Positions 16,372-24,385 of a stretch of 43,216 bases of DNA are shown piece after piece. A program made the position numbers and the translations under genes. Below the pieces are notes generated by a model. It was given only the letters and a program-made list of their open reading frames with translations. It was not told the origin of the DNA and did not search any database. Numbering within the stretch: position 1 is the first letter of the stretch; each line of letters opens with the position of its first letter. The stretch is taken from NCBI GenBank assembly GCA_030427925.1, contig JAUICJ010000025.1, positions 1-43,216 on the forward strand, read 5' to 3'. The stretch comes from Bacteroidia bacterium. GTDB lineage: Bacteria; Bacteroidota; Bacteroidia; Flavobacteriales_D; Sanyastnellaceae.

Positions 16372-17748
16372 ATGAAGCGATGCATAGGACTGATGGGCCT
16401 GTTGGTCTGTTGTGCGGGGGCTGCGGCCCAAGGGGCTAACGCAGACTCCGCCCGGGCCGCGGCTTTGTTCGAGGAGGCCCTCGGGAATGGGCAGTCGTAC
16501 GAACGGTTGAGGGAATTGACCAAGGGCGTTGGTCACCGGTTGAGCGGTTCCCCTGAAGCGGAAAGAGCGATGGTTTGGGGAGGGGAAGTGTTGGAGGCCA
16601 ACGGGGCCGACTCGGTTTATGTCATGCCCGTGGTGGTGCCGGCATGGACGCGGGGCACGGTTTGCTCGGCGTCCGCGGGGAACATGCCCCTTCGGGTGAC
16701 CGCTTTGGGAGGTTCCGTTCCGACGCCCGATGATGCCCCCCTTTCGGCGCCGTGTTTGGTCGTGCGGGGCATCGAGGAATTGGCGGAATTGCCCCGATCG
16801 GCTACGGAGGGGCGCATCATTTTGTTCAACCGTCCGATGGACCCGCTCCTCATCAACACCGGGGCGGCTTATGGCGGCGCGGTGGACCAGCGCGGGCAAG
16901 GCGCCATCGCAGCGGCGAAGGCTGGCGGGGTGGCGGCTTTGGTTCGCAGCATGACCCACGCCTACGACACCATCCCGCACACCGGGGCGATGTACTACGA
17001 AGAAGGCATTCCGCGCGTCCCCGCGGCAGCCATCTCAACCGTTGATGCGCGTGAACTTGCTCACCAAATTGCTGCCGACCCGGATTTGGAAGTTACGTTG
17101 AGCATGAATTGCCGAGACCTCGGCGAGCGCGAACAAGGCAATGTGATCGGTGTCCTTCGCGGACAGGAGTTTCCAGATCGGGTCATCGCTCTTGGCGGCC
17201 ACCTCGATTCTTGGGACATTGGAGAAGGTGCCCACGACGACGGTGCCGGTGTGGTTCACACGCTCGAAGCGTTGCGGTTGCTCAAAGCCATTGGTTATGA
17301 ACCGCGTCACACCTTCCATTTCGTCTTGTTCATCAACGAGGAAAACGGAAACCGGGGCGGCAAGGCGTATGCGGAGTGGGCTGCGACGAACGAAGCGGGC
17401 ATTCGCGTCGTGGGTGCCATGGAATCGGATGCAGGAGGGTTGGTTCCTCGCGGGTTCAGCGTAGATGCTGCTCCCGAACACGTTGCGTGGTTGCAAGCCC
17501 AGCTTCCTTCCCTCGAGCCTTACGGCCTCAATTCCTCACGAAGCGGATGGGCGGGCGTAGACATCTCGCCCTTGAAGACGCAGGAGCCGCGGCCTCTGCT
17601 CGTTGGGTTGTTGCCCGATGGGCAGCGTTACTTCGATTTTCACCACAGCGCGCGGGACGTGTTCGAAAACGTGCACAAGCGCGAGTTGGAGCTCGGAGCC
17701 GCATCGTGCGCGCTCATGTTGGTCATGATGGATCAACAACTCGATTGA
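16372..17748 (+). CDS. Secreted M28-family zinc aminopeptidase
   Basis: The 458-aa product has a signal peptide (to about residue 20, AAAQ) and an M28 peptidase domain interrupted by a PA-like insert (about 110-230). Metal and catalytic residues are intact: His277 and Asp279 in GGHLDSWD, Asp289 in GAHDDGAG, Glu323/Glu324 in NEENG, Asp353 in ESDAGG and His424 or His425 in FDFHHSARD. Such enzymes use two zinc ions to release N-terminal residues from peptides in the periplasm or outside the cell. Length and layout are normal for Bacteroidota homologues. It is convergent with the FG-GAP gene, only 8 bases separating the two. Confidence 0.92.
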   Translation: MKRCIGLMGLLVCCAGAAAQGANADSARAAALFEEALGNGQSYERLRELTKGVGHRLSGSPEAERAMVWGGEVLEANGADSVYVMPVVVPAWTRGTVCSASAGNMPLRVTALGGSVPTPDDAPLSAPCLVVRGIEELAELPRSATEGRIILFNRPMDPLLINTGAAYGGAVDQRGQGAIAAAKAGGVAALVRSMTHAYDTIPHTGAMYYEEGIPRVPAAAISTVDARELAHQIAADPDLEVTLSMNCRDLGEREQGNVIGVLRGQEFPDRVIALGGHLDSWDIGEGAHDDGAGVVHTLEALRLLKAIGYEPRHTFHFVLFINEENGNRGGKAYAEWAATNEAGIRVVGAMESDAGGLVPRGFSVDAAPEHVAWLQAQLPSLEPYGLNSSRSGWAGVDISPLKTQEPRPLLVGLLPDGQRYFDFHHSARDVFENVHKRELELGAASCALMLVMMDQQLD

Positions 17749-17756
17749 GTGAAGCG

Positions 17757-20117
17757 CTAGGAGCCGCACCCTTCGCTGTAGGCGACCAAAAGCTGAATCA
17801 AGTCGTTGACGTTGACCCCTCCATCACCGTTGAGGTCGGATCGGCCGCAAGGCGGTTCTGAAGCCCACGCCTCGCCCGATCCACAACCATACACCACCAA
17901 GAACTCGGTCAAATCTGCAGTGGATACGGTTCCGTCCGCGTTGATGTCACCTGAGCACGGAGCTGGCTGCATGCCCTCCAGCAGTTCCGTCCACTGGATT
18001 TCGGCCGATTGGTAAAAGGACAGCACAACGTCTTCATCGCCGTCACCGTCCACGTCACCGAAGGCTGCGTTTTGGGGGCCACTCCCCGCTGCCAATTCCA
18101 CCACCGATGCCGATGCCGCATGGTACAAGCGGGTGCGACCGCCACCGTATTCGCTCACCACCAGATCCGCAAAACCGTCCCCATCAGGATCGCCCACCGT
18201 GAGCCCCAAGCTGCCATTGAGGTCCGTGAAACCCACATCAACGGCTTCGGCAAAGCTCCCTTGCCCATCGTTCGTGAACTGCCGAACGCCCAGTTCATTG
18301 TAGCCCACACCAAACAGGTCCACATCCCCATCGCCATCTGCATCGCCTACAGCCAGGTCTTGTGCACTGCTAAGCGTGAGGATTTGAGGCGATTCGAAGG
18401 CCAACGTTTCCGGTGCGGAGCCTGCCGTACGAAGCCAAATGCGCACGTCCCCAGAGTTTTCAAAGCACGCTGCAAGGTCGATCAAGCCGTCTCCATTGAA
18501 GTCATCGGCGGCCACGGCCTCGCAACGACTTCCCGCATTCGTCATTGCGGTGGGAGCAGAGAATTGTCCGTTGCCCGTGTTCAAGGCCACCATCACGGCA
18601 GAGCCTTGCCAAGCTCCGGCTACGAGGTCGAGGTCACCATCCATGTCAAGGTCGCTCAGGACCACGTCATCGCATCCATTGATGTTCGGGATGAGCGTAT
18701 CGGAAAGGGCAAGGGCACCACTTCCATCGTTTCGCAGGCCCACGACGCGGTCGCCGTTGTAATCCGAGACCACCGCATCGAGGTCGCCGTCTCCATCGTA
18801 ATCGGCGAGGACCACATCGTAGCCGAAGTACGTGCCCGTGGGGACGTACTGCACTTCCCAGCCGCCGCCCGGTTGAGAGAACGCCACATTCAAGTACTCC
18901 GGGCCGCCGCCGAACACGTTCGTTCCTTGCACCATGGCCGCTGCGTCGGCGAGGCCATCGCCGTTCAGGTCGCCGACCGCCACGTTGCGGACATACTGCA
19001 ATCCTTCGAGGATGGGATGGTAATCGGTGGGGGTGCCGGCGGCATCGAAATCCCGCCAGCCGATTTGGCCTCGGGAACGCGAAGCCGTCAGCATCTCGGC
19101 CACGCCGTCCCCGTCGACATCAGCCAACGCCACGTCGAGGGCTTGTGGGACGTTGAACTCGATGGGATTTGGGAGGAAACCGCCGGCTCCATCGCCGAGG
19201 ATGAGTCCGCATTCGTTCGAGGTTTGGGCCGCGACGGCGATGTCCAAGTGGCCGTCGCCGTTGGCGTCCGCGAGGTCGAATTGTTGGGCTTTGGCGAACA
19301 GCCCCAAGGTGTCGGGCGGAGAGCCGTCGTTGTGCCAGCGGATGACGTACGTGTCGTCGACGCCGAGGATGAGGTCGGTGGTGGTGCCGTTCGGCAAGGC
19401 CATGACGGCGGAGAGTTTGCCAAAATCGGCTACGATTTGGTCTTCAGCAAAGCCCCCTTCCCCATCGCCATAGCGCACGCTCAAGGTGCCCCACGTGTAC
19501 GAGCCCACCAACCAATCCAGCGCGCCATCGGCGTTCCAATCGGCGAACAGCACCACCGCTGCACCCGCGAGCTGCATGGGCGTTTCGAACTCAGAAACCG
19601 CGCCCGAACCTGCGCCGAGCAACAGCACCACCTCCCCGGATTGCGAATCCGCATAGGTCACATCGAGGTGGCCATCGCCGTTCACGTCAGCGATGTCGAG
19701 CCGAAAGGGATTGGGGCTGGCGCGCAATTGCACCGGTTCGGCCAACGAGCCGTCCTCCAGCTGTTCGAGGAACACCAGCCCGCCTTCCTCACAGGCCATC
19801 ACATCCATGCGCCCATCGGCGTTCCAATCCACCACCCGGAAGTCGTTCCAATCGTCCCCCATGGCCGCAGGGTCAAACAATTTCACCCAGCCAAAGGCCC
19901 CGGGTGCGGTTTGTTCAAACCAGGCCAACTGGTTGTTGCCATTCGCAGCTGCGATGACATCGAGGTCTCCATCGGAATCGAAATCCGCCCATTCCACCGT
20001 GCCTGCGGAAATGAGCCGGTCCACCACGCGCTCTGCAGGTGCGAAAACAGGCGATTCTCCTTGACCCAAAGCCAAAGTCGGCGCGCACATCAGCGCAATG
20101 ATTGGAAAGCGAAGCAT
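17757..20117 (-). CDS. Secreted FG-GAP/VCBS propeller protein with dockerin-like C-terminus
   Basis: The 786-aa product starts with a signal peptide (MLRFPIIALMCAPTLALGQ). I count thirteen Asp-rich loops of the form DxDxDGxxD along the body, close to the fourteen expected for two seven-bladed beta-propellers, each loop a likely calcium site. The last about 65 residues carry two EF-hand-like loops (DINADGTVSTADL and DLNGDGGVNVNDL) bracketed by cysteines, resembling a dockerin and the tail of the GH16 protein at 6168. No T9SS sorting domain is seen. A surface or binding role is inferred. The ATG at 20117 is chosen because TAATTTTG precedes it by 3 bases. Confidence 0.85.
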   Translation of the reverse strand: MLRFPIIALMCAPTLALGQGESPVFAPAERVVDRLISAGTVEWADFDSDGDLDVIAAANGNNQLAWFEQTAPGAFGWVKLFDPAAMGDDWNDFRVVDWNADGRMDVMACEEGGLVFLEQLEDGSLAEPVQLRASPNPFRLDIADVNGDGHLDVTYADSQSGEVVLLLGAGSGAVSEFETPMQLAGAAVVLFADWNADGALDWLVGSYTWGTLSVRYGDGEGGFAEDQIVADFGKLSAVMALPNGTTTDLILGVDDTYVIRWHNDGSPPDTLGLFAKAQQFDLADANGDGHLDIAVAAQTSNECGLILGDGAGGFLPNPIEFNVPQALDVALADVDGDGVAEMLTASRSRGQIGWRDFDAAGTPTDYHPILEGLQYVRNVAVGDLNGDGLADAAAMVQGTNVFGGGPEYLNVAFSQPGGGWEVQYVPTGTYFGYDVVLADYDGDGDLDAVVSDYNGDRVVGLRNDGSGALALSDTLIPNINGCDDVVLSDLDMDGDLDLVAGAWQGSAVMVALNTGNGQFSAPTAMTNAGSRCEAVAADDFNGDGLIDLAACFENSGDVRIWLRTAGSAPETLAFESPQILTLSSAQDLAVGDADGDGDVDLFGVGYNELGVRQFTNDGQGSFAEAVDVGFTDLNGSLGLTVGDPDGDGFADLVVSEYGGGRTRLYHAASASVVELAAGSGPQNAAFGDVDGDGDEDVVLSFYQSAEIQWTELLEGMQPAPCSGDINADGTVSTADLTEFLVVYGCGSGEAWASEPPCGRSDLNGDGGVNVNDLIQLLVAYSEGCGS

Positions 20118-20120
20118 GCT

Positions 20121-20128
20121 CAAAATTA
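20121..20128 (-). promoter_or_regulatory. -7 element of the FG-GAP gene
   Basis: TAATTTTG on the minus strand, an exact TAnnTTTG match, is followed by AGC and the ATG at 20117. Confidence 0.55.
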
Positions 20129-20168
20129 CGAGGCCCCTGCCCCCAACACAAGCCCGAAGCGATGGCAG

Positions 20169-21071
20169 TCAGCCCCAGAAGTGTGCGGCCAAACGGAACG
20201 TCTCGACGTGGGCGTCGACGATGTGTCGGAGTTCGGGAGAGTATCCCCCGCCCATCGCACACACGACGGGAACGCCGTGCCGCCAGCAGCGCTCAAGGAC
20301 TTCGCGATCCCGGTCGCGGCATCCTTCACGGGTCAAGGCCAAGCGGCCGAGCTTGTCCGAGGCGAGGACGTCAACTCCGCTTTGGTAAAGCACGAGGTCC
20401 GGCTCCACGGCATCGAAGAGCCGCGGCAGGTGGTGCCGCAACTGCCCCAAGTAATGCGCGTCGTCGCAACCGTCGGGCAACGGCACATCGAGGTCGCTGC
20501 GTTCCTTGTGCAGCGGATAATTCGAGGCGCCGTGCATGGAAAAGGTGAACACACGGGGCTCGTGGGCGCACATCGCCGCCGTTCCATTGCCTTGGTGCAC
20601 GTCGAGGTCGACGATGAGGATTTGGCTTGCAAGCCCTTCATTTAAAACAAGTTGAGCTGTCAATGCCAAATCATTCAACAGGCAAAACCCCTCACCCCGA
20701 TCCCGAAAAGCGTGGTGCGTTCCCCCGGCCACATTCAAGGCCACGCCCCCTCCCGCAAGTGCATGCCGCGCGCATTCCAAGGTGCCTCCAGCGATCTGCA
20801 CTTCCCGTTCCACCAGCTCGCGCGACCACGGAAAACCCGTCCGACGCACCTCCGCTCGGGACAATTCCCCTGCCTGCAATCGCGCCCAATACCCCGCATC
20901 GTGAACCGCGCACACCTGCGCATCCGACAACGGCTCGGGCTCAAAAAAGTCCTGATCCGCCGCGATGCCTTCGTAACGAAGCTGCTCCGGAATCAACGCG
21001 TACTTCGCCATCGGGAAACGGTGACCCGGTGGCAGCGAATGGGCATACGACGGATTCCAAGCGATGCGCAT
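20169..21071 (-). CDS. Histone deacetylase-family amidohydrolase (AcuC/acetylpolyamine deacetylase-like)
   Basis: The 300-aa protein covers a class I/II-type arginase-deacetylase fold. Active-site residues are complete: His119-His120 in GGTHHAF, Asp157 and His159 in VDLDVHQGNGT, Asp234 in QSGVDVLASD, and the Tyr277 loop MGGGYSPE. It should remove acetyl groups using Zn2+; bacterial homologues act on acetylated polyamines, acetyl-lysine or other small amides, so the substrate is open. The ATG shares its A with the stop of the ydbT-like gene (TGATG), so translation is probably coupled to the membrane PH-domain genes, an unexpected partnership. Confidence 0.92.
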   Translation of the reverse strand: MRIAWNPSYAHSLPPGHRFPMAKYALIPEQLRYEGIAADQDFFEPEPLSDAQVCAVHDAGYWARLQAGELSRAEVRRTGFPWSRELVEREVQIAGGTLECARHALAGGGVALNVAGGTHHAFRDRGEGFCLLNDLALTAQLVLNEGLASQILIVDLDVHQGNGTAAMCAHEPRVFTFSMHGASNYPLHKERSDLDVPLPDGCDDAHYLGQLRHHLPRLFDAVEPDLVLYQSGVDVLASDKLGRLALTREGCRDRDREVLERCWRHGVPVVCAMGGGYSPELRHIVDAHVETFRLAAHFWG

Positions 21072-22528
21072 CACATCCAGGGCTCAGATGAGGTTTCGAC
21101 CGCGTGCAAGATGCGGTCGGCAAAGGACCGGGCTTCGCGCTCGGGCAAGAACGACAGCCGAATGGAGCCAGCGGCCGTGTGCAAGATGAGGTGGGCGATT
21201 CCGCGGTGGGCATGCCAAAACGCCTGCCGCACTTCCACCCGCTGCACCTGATGGAATTGCGTCATCGTGGTGGTCCGTTTCCACCAGCCGCGCTGGGAGG
21301 CCAAAGCGGAATCCGATAGGCGCACCATTCGACTCGCGACGTATCGGTGTGCCACCCAACCGCCCCACAACACGAGGCCTGCTCCGAAGATCACATTCCC
21401 AACCGAAAACGGGGTGAGCGCTTGCCAAATCCCCGCTGCCACCCACCACGGAATCCACCGGACCCAGCGCAGCGCAGCGACGGGCCGAAGCACCGGCGGG
21501 GCGTCCCGGCGCCATCCCGGGAAAAGCAGTTCGTCCAACGTTCGCCGTTGCTGCCCTTCAACGCCCGGAATGGTCAACCGCTGCTCCCGGCCTGGTTCAG
21601 CCGAACCTGCGCGCGCCTGGGACCAAAGGAGCGATTCGAATCCGAGCCATCGACTCAGGGGCGTGTCGGACCACGTGGCGGTTTGGATTTTAGAACGCTC
21701 GATGGTGAAGGCAAAGCGGCGAAGCAGACCGGCTTGAACGTGGAATCGCTGCCGGGATTTGGCCTTCAACGTCAAACCGAAATGCTTCAAAAAAACCACC
21801 GAAAAGGATGCAAATGTTCCAACCAAGACGGCGAATACAAGCGCCGGAAACCACAAAATGAAGCTGAGCATGGTCGCCACGAGCGGGAGCCACCAAGGCA
21901 CCCAATCCATGAACCACTCCAGCGCCCCATCGACTTGGCTCAACAGCGCAAACGGCGCCGAAAGCGCGATCAAACCATTGCGCAAGTGATTCTGAGCCAA
22001 TGAAATGCGAACGAGTTGTCGCCAGTCGAGTTGAAGAATGGACTCGGGTTCTTCCACGGTGGTGGGGTGGGCACCCGGTGCGATGGCGTTGCGCAAGGCC
22101 TCTGCGTCCCTCCAATTCAACGCGAGGAATTCCAGTTCATTCCCCTTCGTTCCCGCGGTATCGATGGTCAAGCCCGTCAAGCCGAGGATGCGCTGAAGGG
22201 CCCCTTGGCTGAGCTGAACGGCTTGGATGCGATCGAACGGAATGACCGTGCGTTTGCGAAGGAACACCCCCGATTTCACGTGCAAGGCACCTGGGCGTAG
22301 TCGGAATGTGAACCGCCAGTGTTCCATCAGCGTGTAGCCCAACAACAGCACCCCGACGCCCATCATCGCCAGCACGCCATATCGCGGTAACGCCTCACCC
22401 CGGAGCCACAGCGGAAGGAGCAGCGGCCAGAACGACTTCGCCACCCGCACGGCGTTCCGAACCGTGAGCAAGATGACCCCCAGGCTGTGCTGGCGATTCC
22501 AGCGTTGGAAATCAATCCGTTGTGCCAT
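21071..22528 (-). CDS. Membrane PH-domain protein (YdbT-like)
   Basis: The 485-aa protein has paired hydrophobic segments followed by bacterial PH (bPH_2) domains: TFRLRPGALHVKSGVFLRKR / VIPFDRIQAVQLSQGALQRI near residues 85-130 and further copies around residues 260-300 and 400-470 (FHQVQRVEVRQAFWHAHRG). This is the YdbT layout. The function of YdbS/YdbT is not firmly known; a role in envelope or peptide-toxin resistance has been reported in Bacillus. It overlaps the ydbS-like gene by 17 bases and couples to the HDAC gene. The start at 22528 (MAQRID) is chosen over an earlier alternative because it leaves the shorter overlap. Confidence 0.85.
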   Translation of the reverse strand: MAQRIDFQRWNRQHSLGVILLTVRNAVRVAKSFWPLLLPLWLRGEALPRYGVLAMMGVGVLLLGYTLMEHWRFTFRLRPGALHVKSGVFLRKRTVIPFDRIQAVQLSQGALQRILGLTGLTIDTAGTKGNELEFLALNWRDAEALRNAIAPGAHPTTVEEPESILQLDWRQLVRISLAQNHLRNGLIALSAPFALLSQVDGALEWFMDWVPWWLPLVATMLSFILWFPALVFAVLVGTFASFSVVFLKHFGLTLKAKSRQRFHVQAGLLRRFAFTIERSKIQTATWSDTPLSRWLGFESLLWSQARAGSAEPGREQRLTIPGVEGQQRRTLDELLFPGWRRDAPPVLRPVAALRWVRWIPWWVAAGIWQALTPFSVGNVIFGAGLVLWGGWVAHRYVASRMVRLSDSALASQRGWWKRTTTMTQFHQVQRVEVRQAFWHAHRGIAHLILHTAAGSIRLSFLPEREARSFADRILHAVETSSEPWM

Positions 22529-23030
22529 CTTGCAAAATCGCAGTGCGCAGCGCATGAGCGGTTTCCGCCTGCAGCCCCGGAATGCTCAGGTTCGCACCCG
22601 AACTACCGGCCGTGTAAATGCGCAAGGTGCTCAATCCCAGCCACCGATCGAGCGGAGTGCGGTGCACTTCGCTGTGCTGAATGCGCGCCAGCGGCACCGT
22701 CACTTGCGTGCGAATGAGCCAGCCGCGCTGAAAGGTCAAATCGTGTTCCCGCAACAGAAACCCCATCCGTTTGTACCCCCGATCGGCCAACAGCACGCCC
22801 CACCCCACAATCAAGGTTCCCGCCAGCGCCGCCCCAAATCCCGCCCATCGCGGAACAACGTCGTCCGACAAGCTCAGCCACACCATGATCCCTGCCCCGG
22901 TCATCAACACCAAGCTCGCCATTGCGGCAACCACCATTCGCTGCGTTCGATACGCACGCGGCAGGGATTCGAATGCTCCCAACGGCAGCCGGGGCACAGC
23001 CCCCACCGGTCGAACATCATTGCTGAACAT
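22512..23030 (-). CDS. Membrane PH-domain protein (YdbS-like)
   Basis: The 172-aa product has two hydrophobic segments (about 33-55 and 62-82) followed by a bPH_2 domain (RGWLIRTQVTVPLARIQHSE ... DRWLGLSTLRIYTAGSSG), as in YdbS. It is the first gene of the ydbS-ydbT-HDAC unit. The start at 23030 is favoured over ATG 23057 because a TATCTTGC element lies 4 bases upstream. A much longer in-frame extension upstream would run antisense through the sigma factor gene and is not credible. Confidence 0.83.
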   Translation of the reverse strand: MFSNDVRPVGAVPRLPLGAFESLPRAYRTQRMVVAAMASLVLMTGAGIMVWLSLSDDVVPRWAGFGAALAGTLIVGWGVLLADRGYKRMGFLLREHDLTFQRGWLIRTQVTVPLARIQHSEVHRTPLDRWLGLSTLRIYTAGSSGANLSIPGLQAETAHALRTAILQDGTTD

Positions 23031-23034
23031 GCCC

Positions 23035-23042
23035 GCAAGATA
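23035..23042 (-). promoter_or_regulatory. -7 element of the ydbS-like operon
   Basis: TATCTTGC on the minus strand is followed by GGGC and the ATG at 23030, the standard 4-base gap in this window. Confidence 0.4.
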
Positions 23043-23108
23043 GAACGCATCCTGCATCAGCCCCGCATGCCCCAAGCTTTCAGGAGGCTCGAAAAGTTTC
23101 GCATTCCT

Positions 23109-23133
23109 GTAACTATTGTTGCAGTTTTGCGTC
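23109..23133 (+). promoter_or_regulatory. ECF-type promoter (GTAAC-N16-CGTC) before the sigma gene
   Basis: GTAAC at 23109-23113 and CGTC at 23130-23133 are separated by 16 bases, the AAC / CGTC layout of many ECF sigma promoters. The same pair with the same 16-base gap recurs at 24342-24366, which supports autoregulation. CGTC lies 8 bases before the ATG at 23142, predicting a near-leaderless message. Confidence 0.6.
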
Positions 23134-23141
23134 CCGTGAGC

Positions 23142-23621
23142 ATGGACGAACAGCATTTCGCGAAATTGGTGGACGCGCACGCCGATGGGCTTTACCGCTT
23201 CGCGCTGTCCATGTTGCACGAAGAAGCCGCTGCCGAAGATGCGGTTCAGGATGCCTTTGAGGGGTTGTGGCGCAAGCGGAATCGCGTGGATTTGGCCAAA
23301 ACCAAAAGCTACCTCTTCACTACCGTCCACAACCACTGCATCGATGTCATCCGCCGCCAGCGGCCGCACATCGCCGCAGAAACGGCGAACCTTGTGGCCT
23401 CGGAAGCGGAGCCCCACGATTTGCAAGCTCACCTGCATGAGGGCCTCGCCTCCTTGCCGGAGAAGCAACAGTCGATGGTGCTGCTTCGGGACTACGAGGG
23501 CTACAGCTACGCCGAAATTGCGGCGATCACGGAATCCACCCTCGAAACCGTGAAGGTTTCCATTTTCCGAGCCAGGAGGGCATTGCGCGCTTATTTGGGG
23601 TCCATTGAAAACGTGCGGTGA
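23142..23621 (+). CDS. ECF-type RNA polymerase sigma factor
   Basis: The 159-aa product has a sigma-70 region 2 (FAKLVDAHADGLYRFALSML, EDAVQDAFEGLWRKR, YLFTTVHNHCIDVIRR) and region 4 (LPEKQQSMVLLRDYEGYSYA, TLETVKVSIFRARRALR), the compact two-domain ECF form. It should direct RNA polymerase to a small regulon. The next gene starts 1 base after its stop and is the likely anti-sigma factor; the outer-membrane barrel gene follows. A much longer frame extending upstream on this strand is antisense to the PH-domain genes and is rejected. Confidence 0.93.
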   Translation: MDEQHFAKLVDAHADGLYRFALSMLHEEAAAEDAVQDAFEGLWRKRNRVDLAKTKSYLFTTVHNHCIDVIRRQRPHIAAETANLVASEAEPHDLQAHLHEGLASLPEKQQSMVLLRDYEGYSYAEIAAITESTLETVKVSIFRARRALRAYLGSIENVR

Positions 23622-23622
23622 A

Positions 23623-24345
23623 ATGGAACAACCCTCGCTTCACCCCAAACACCGTTCAGGTCCTGCTCGCTCATTCGTTGAGGGCCTGAAGCGCATTCCC
23701 GAGAACTCGGATTGGAAAGCCCAGTTGCGCAACATTCCCTACGAACACTACCTCGACCCGGAATCGCGTCCCGGCGCAAGGGAGGATTTCAAAGCCCAAC
23801 TGAAGCGCATTCCAGCAAAACCGAAGGTGCTTCCCCTGGCTTGGCGGGTGGCGGCAGCGGCAGCAGGGCTGGGACTCGTGTCGCTGCTTTGGAGTCCCAA
23901 CGACCCGGTCATTGAAATCGAGCCCACCGCCTACGTTGAGCAAATGCCCGCTGCGTCCCCCGTGCCGTTGACCCAGGTTGCCCTAGCGCCCCTACCCAGT
24001 GCGCTGCCCGCGAGAGCCATTCGATTTGCACCGCGCACATCACCTGTTCCGTCGGAGGTTCGCCCTGATCCGATGACCGCCCGGATCGCTGAACCCCTGG
24101 CCACCCTTCCTTGGAGTGCGGATTTGGTTCAGTCCACAGAACCGGTGGTGGCAGAAGAACACACCGCTTCGATGCGGGACCACACAACGGTTCGCGCGCG
24201 GTTTTCCAAAACGGGGGAACACCTGCTCACCCGAAGTGGTGGGAAGTGGGGCTGGTCCATCGGCTCGGCCAATGACCCCGTCAGATTCAGGGTGTATGCG
24301 AATAAAAACCAATGGGTTGCACTCCGCAGAAAGGGCGGAAGGTAA
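23623..24345 (+). CDS. Putative anti-sigma factor, single-pass membrane protein
   Basis: The 240-aa product has a cytoplasmic N-terminus of about 70 residues, one transmembrane segment (about 72-91, LAWRVAAAAAGLGLVSLLW) and a Pro/Ala-rich periplasmic domain. This layout and its position 1 base after an ECF sigma gene indicate an anti-sigma factor, although no named anti-sigma domain is seen. The N-terminal part carries three copies of an L-[KR]-x-I-P motif (residues 22-26, 35-39 and 60-64) that may form a sigma-binding surface. Its stop codon TAA lies inside the GTAAC of the promoter of the next gene. Confidence 0.7.
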   Translation: MEQPSLHPKHRSGPARSFVEGLKRIPENSDWKAQLRNIPYEHYLDPESRPGAREDFKAQLKRIPAKPKVLPLAWRVAAAAAGLGLVSLLWSPNDPVIEIEPTAYVEQMPAASPVPLTQVALAPLPSALPARAIRFAPRTSPVPSEVRPDPMTARIAEPLATLPWSADLVQSTEPVVAEEHTASMRDHTTVRARFSKTGEHLLTRSGGKWGWSIGSANDPVRFRVYANKNQWVALRRKGGR

Positions 24346-24366
24346 CTTTTTTCTCCCGCCGTCGTC
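24342..24366 (+). promoter_or_regulatory. Second ECF-type promoter (GTAAC-N16-CGTC) before the barrel gene
   Basis: GTAAC at 24342-24346 overlaps the stop of the anti-sigma gene; CGTC at 24363-24366 follows after 16 bases, exactly as upstream of the sigma gene, and both sites continue CGTCCC. The barrel gene starts 19 bases downstream. The repeated signature makes this the likely target of the adjacent sigma factor. Confidence 0.62.
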
Positions 24367-24385
24367 CCAATTCAAAATCCACATC

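Noticed and set aside
17757-20117. Regularly spaced short repeats that could suggest a repeat array or CRISPR
   Set aside because: The repeats are in-frame codons for calcium-binding loops, vary in sequence and spacing, and have no unique spacers. No CRISPR array or cas gene was seen.
18009-20645. An 878-codon open frame on the + strand
   Set aside because: It runs antisense through the FG-GAP gene and into the HDAC gene. The repeated GC-rich Asp/Gly codons of the real gene keep the opposite frame open; the translation is rich in His and Arg with no domain and no signal peptide.
22464-23141. A long N-terminal extension of the ECF sigma gene on the + strand
   Set aside because: It is antisense to the YdbS/YdbT-like genes, has low-complexity Arg/His content, and would bury the GTAAC-N16-CGTC promoter inside the gene.
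23031-23468. A long N-terminal extension of the YdbS-like gene on the minus strand
   Set aside because: It runs antisense through the sigma factor and lacks similarity to PH-domain proteins. The start at 23030 has a promoter-like element at the usual distance.
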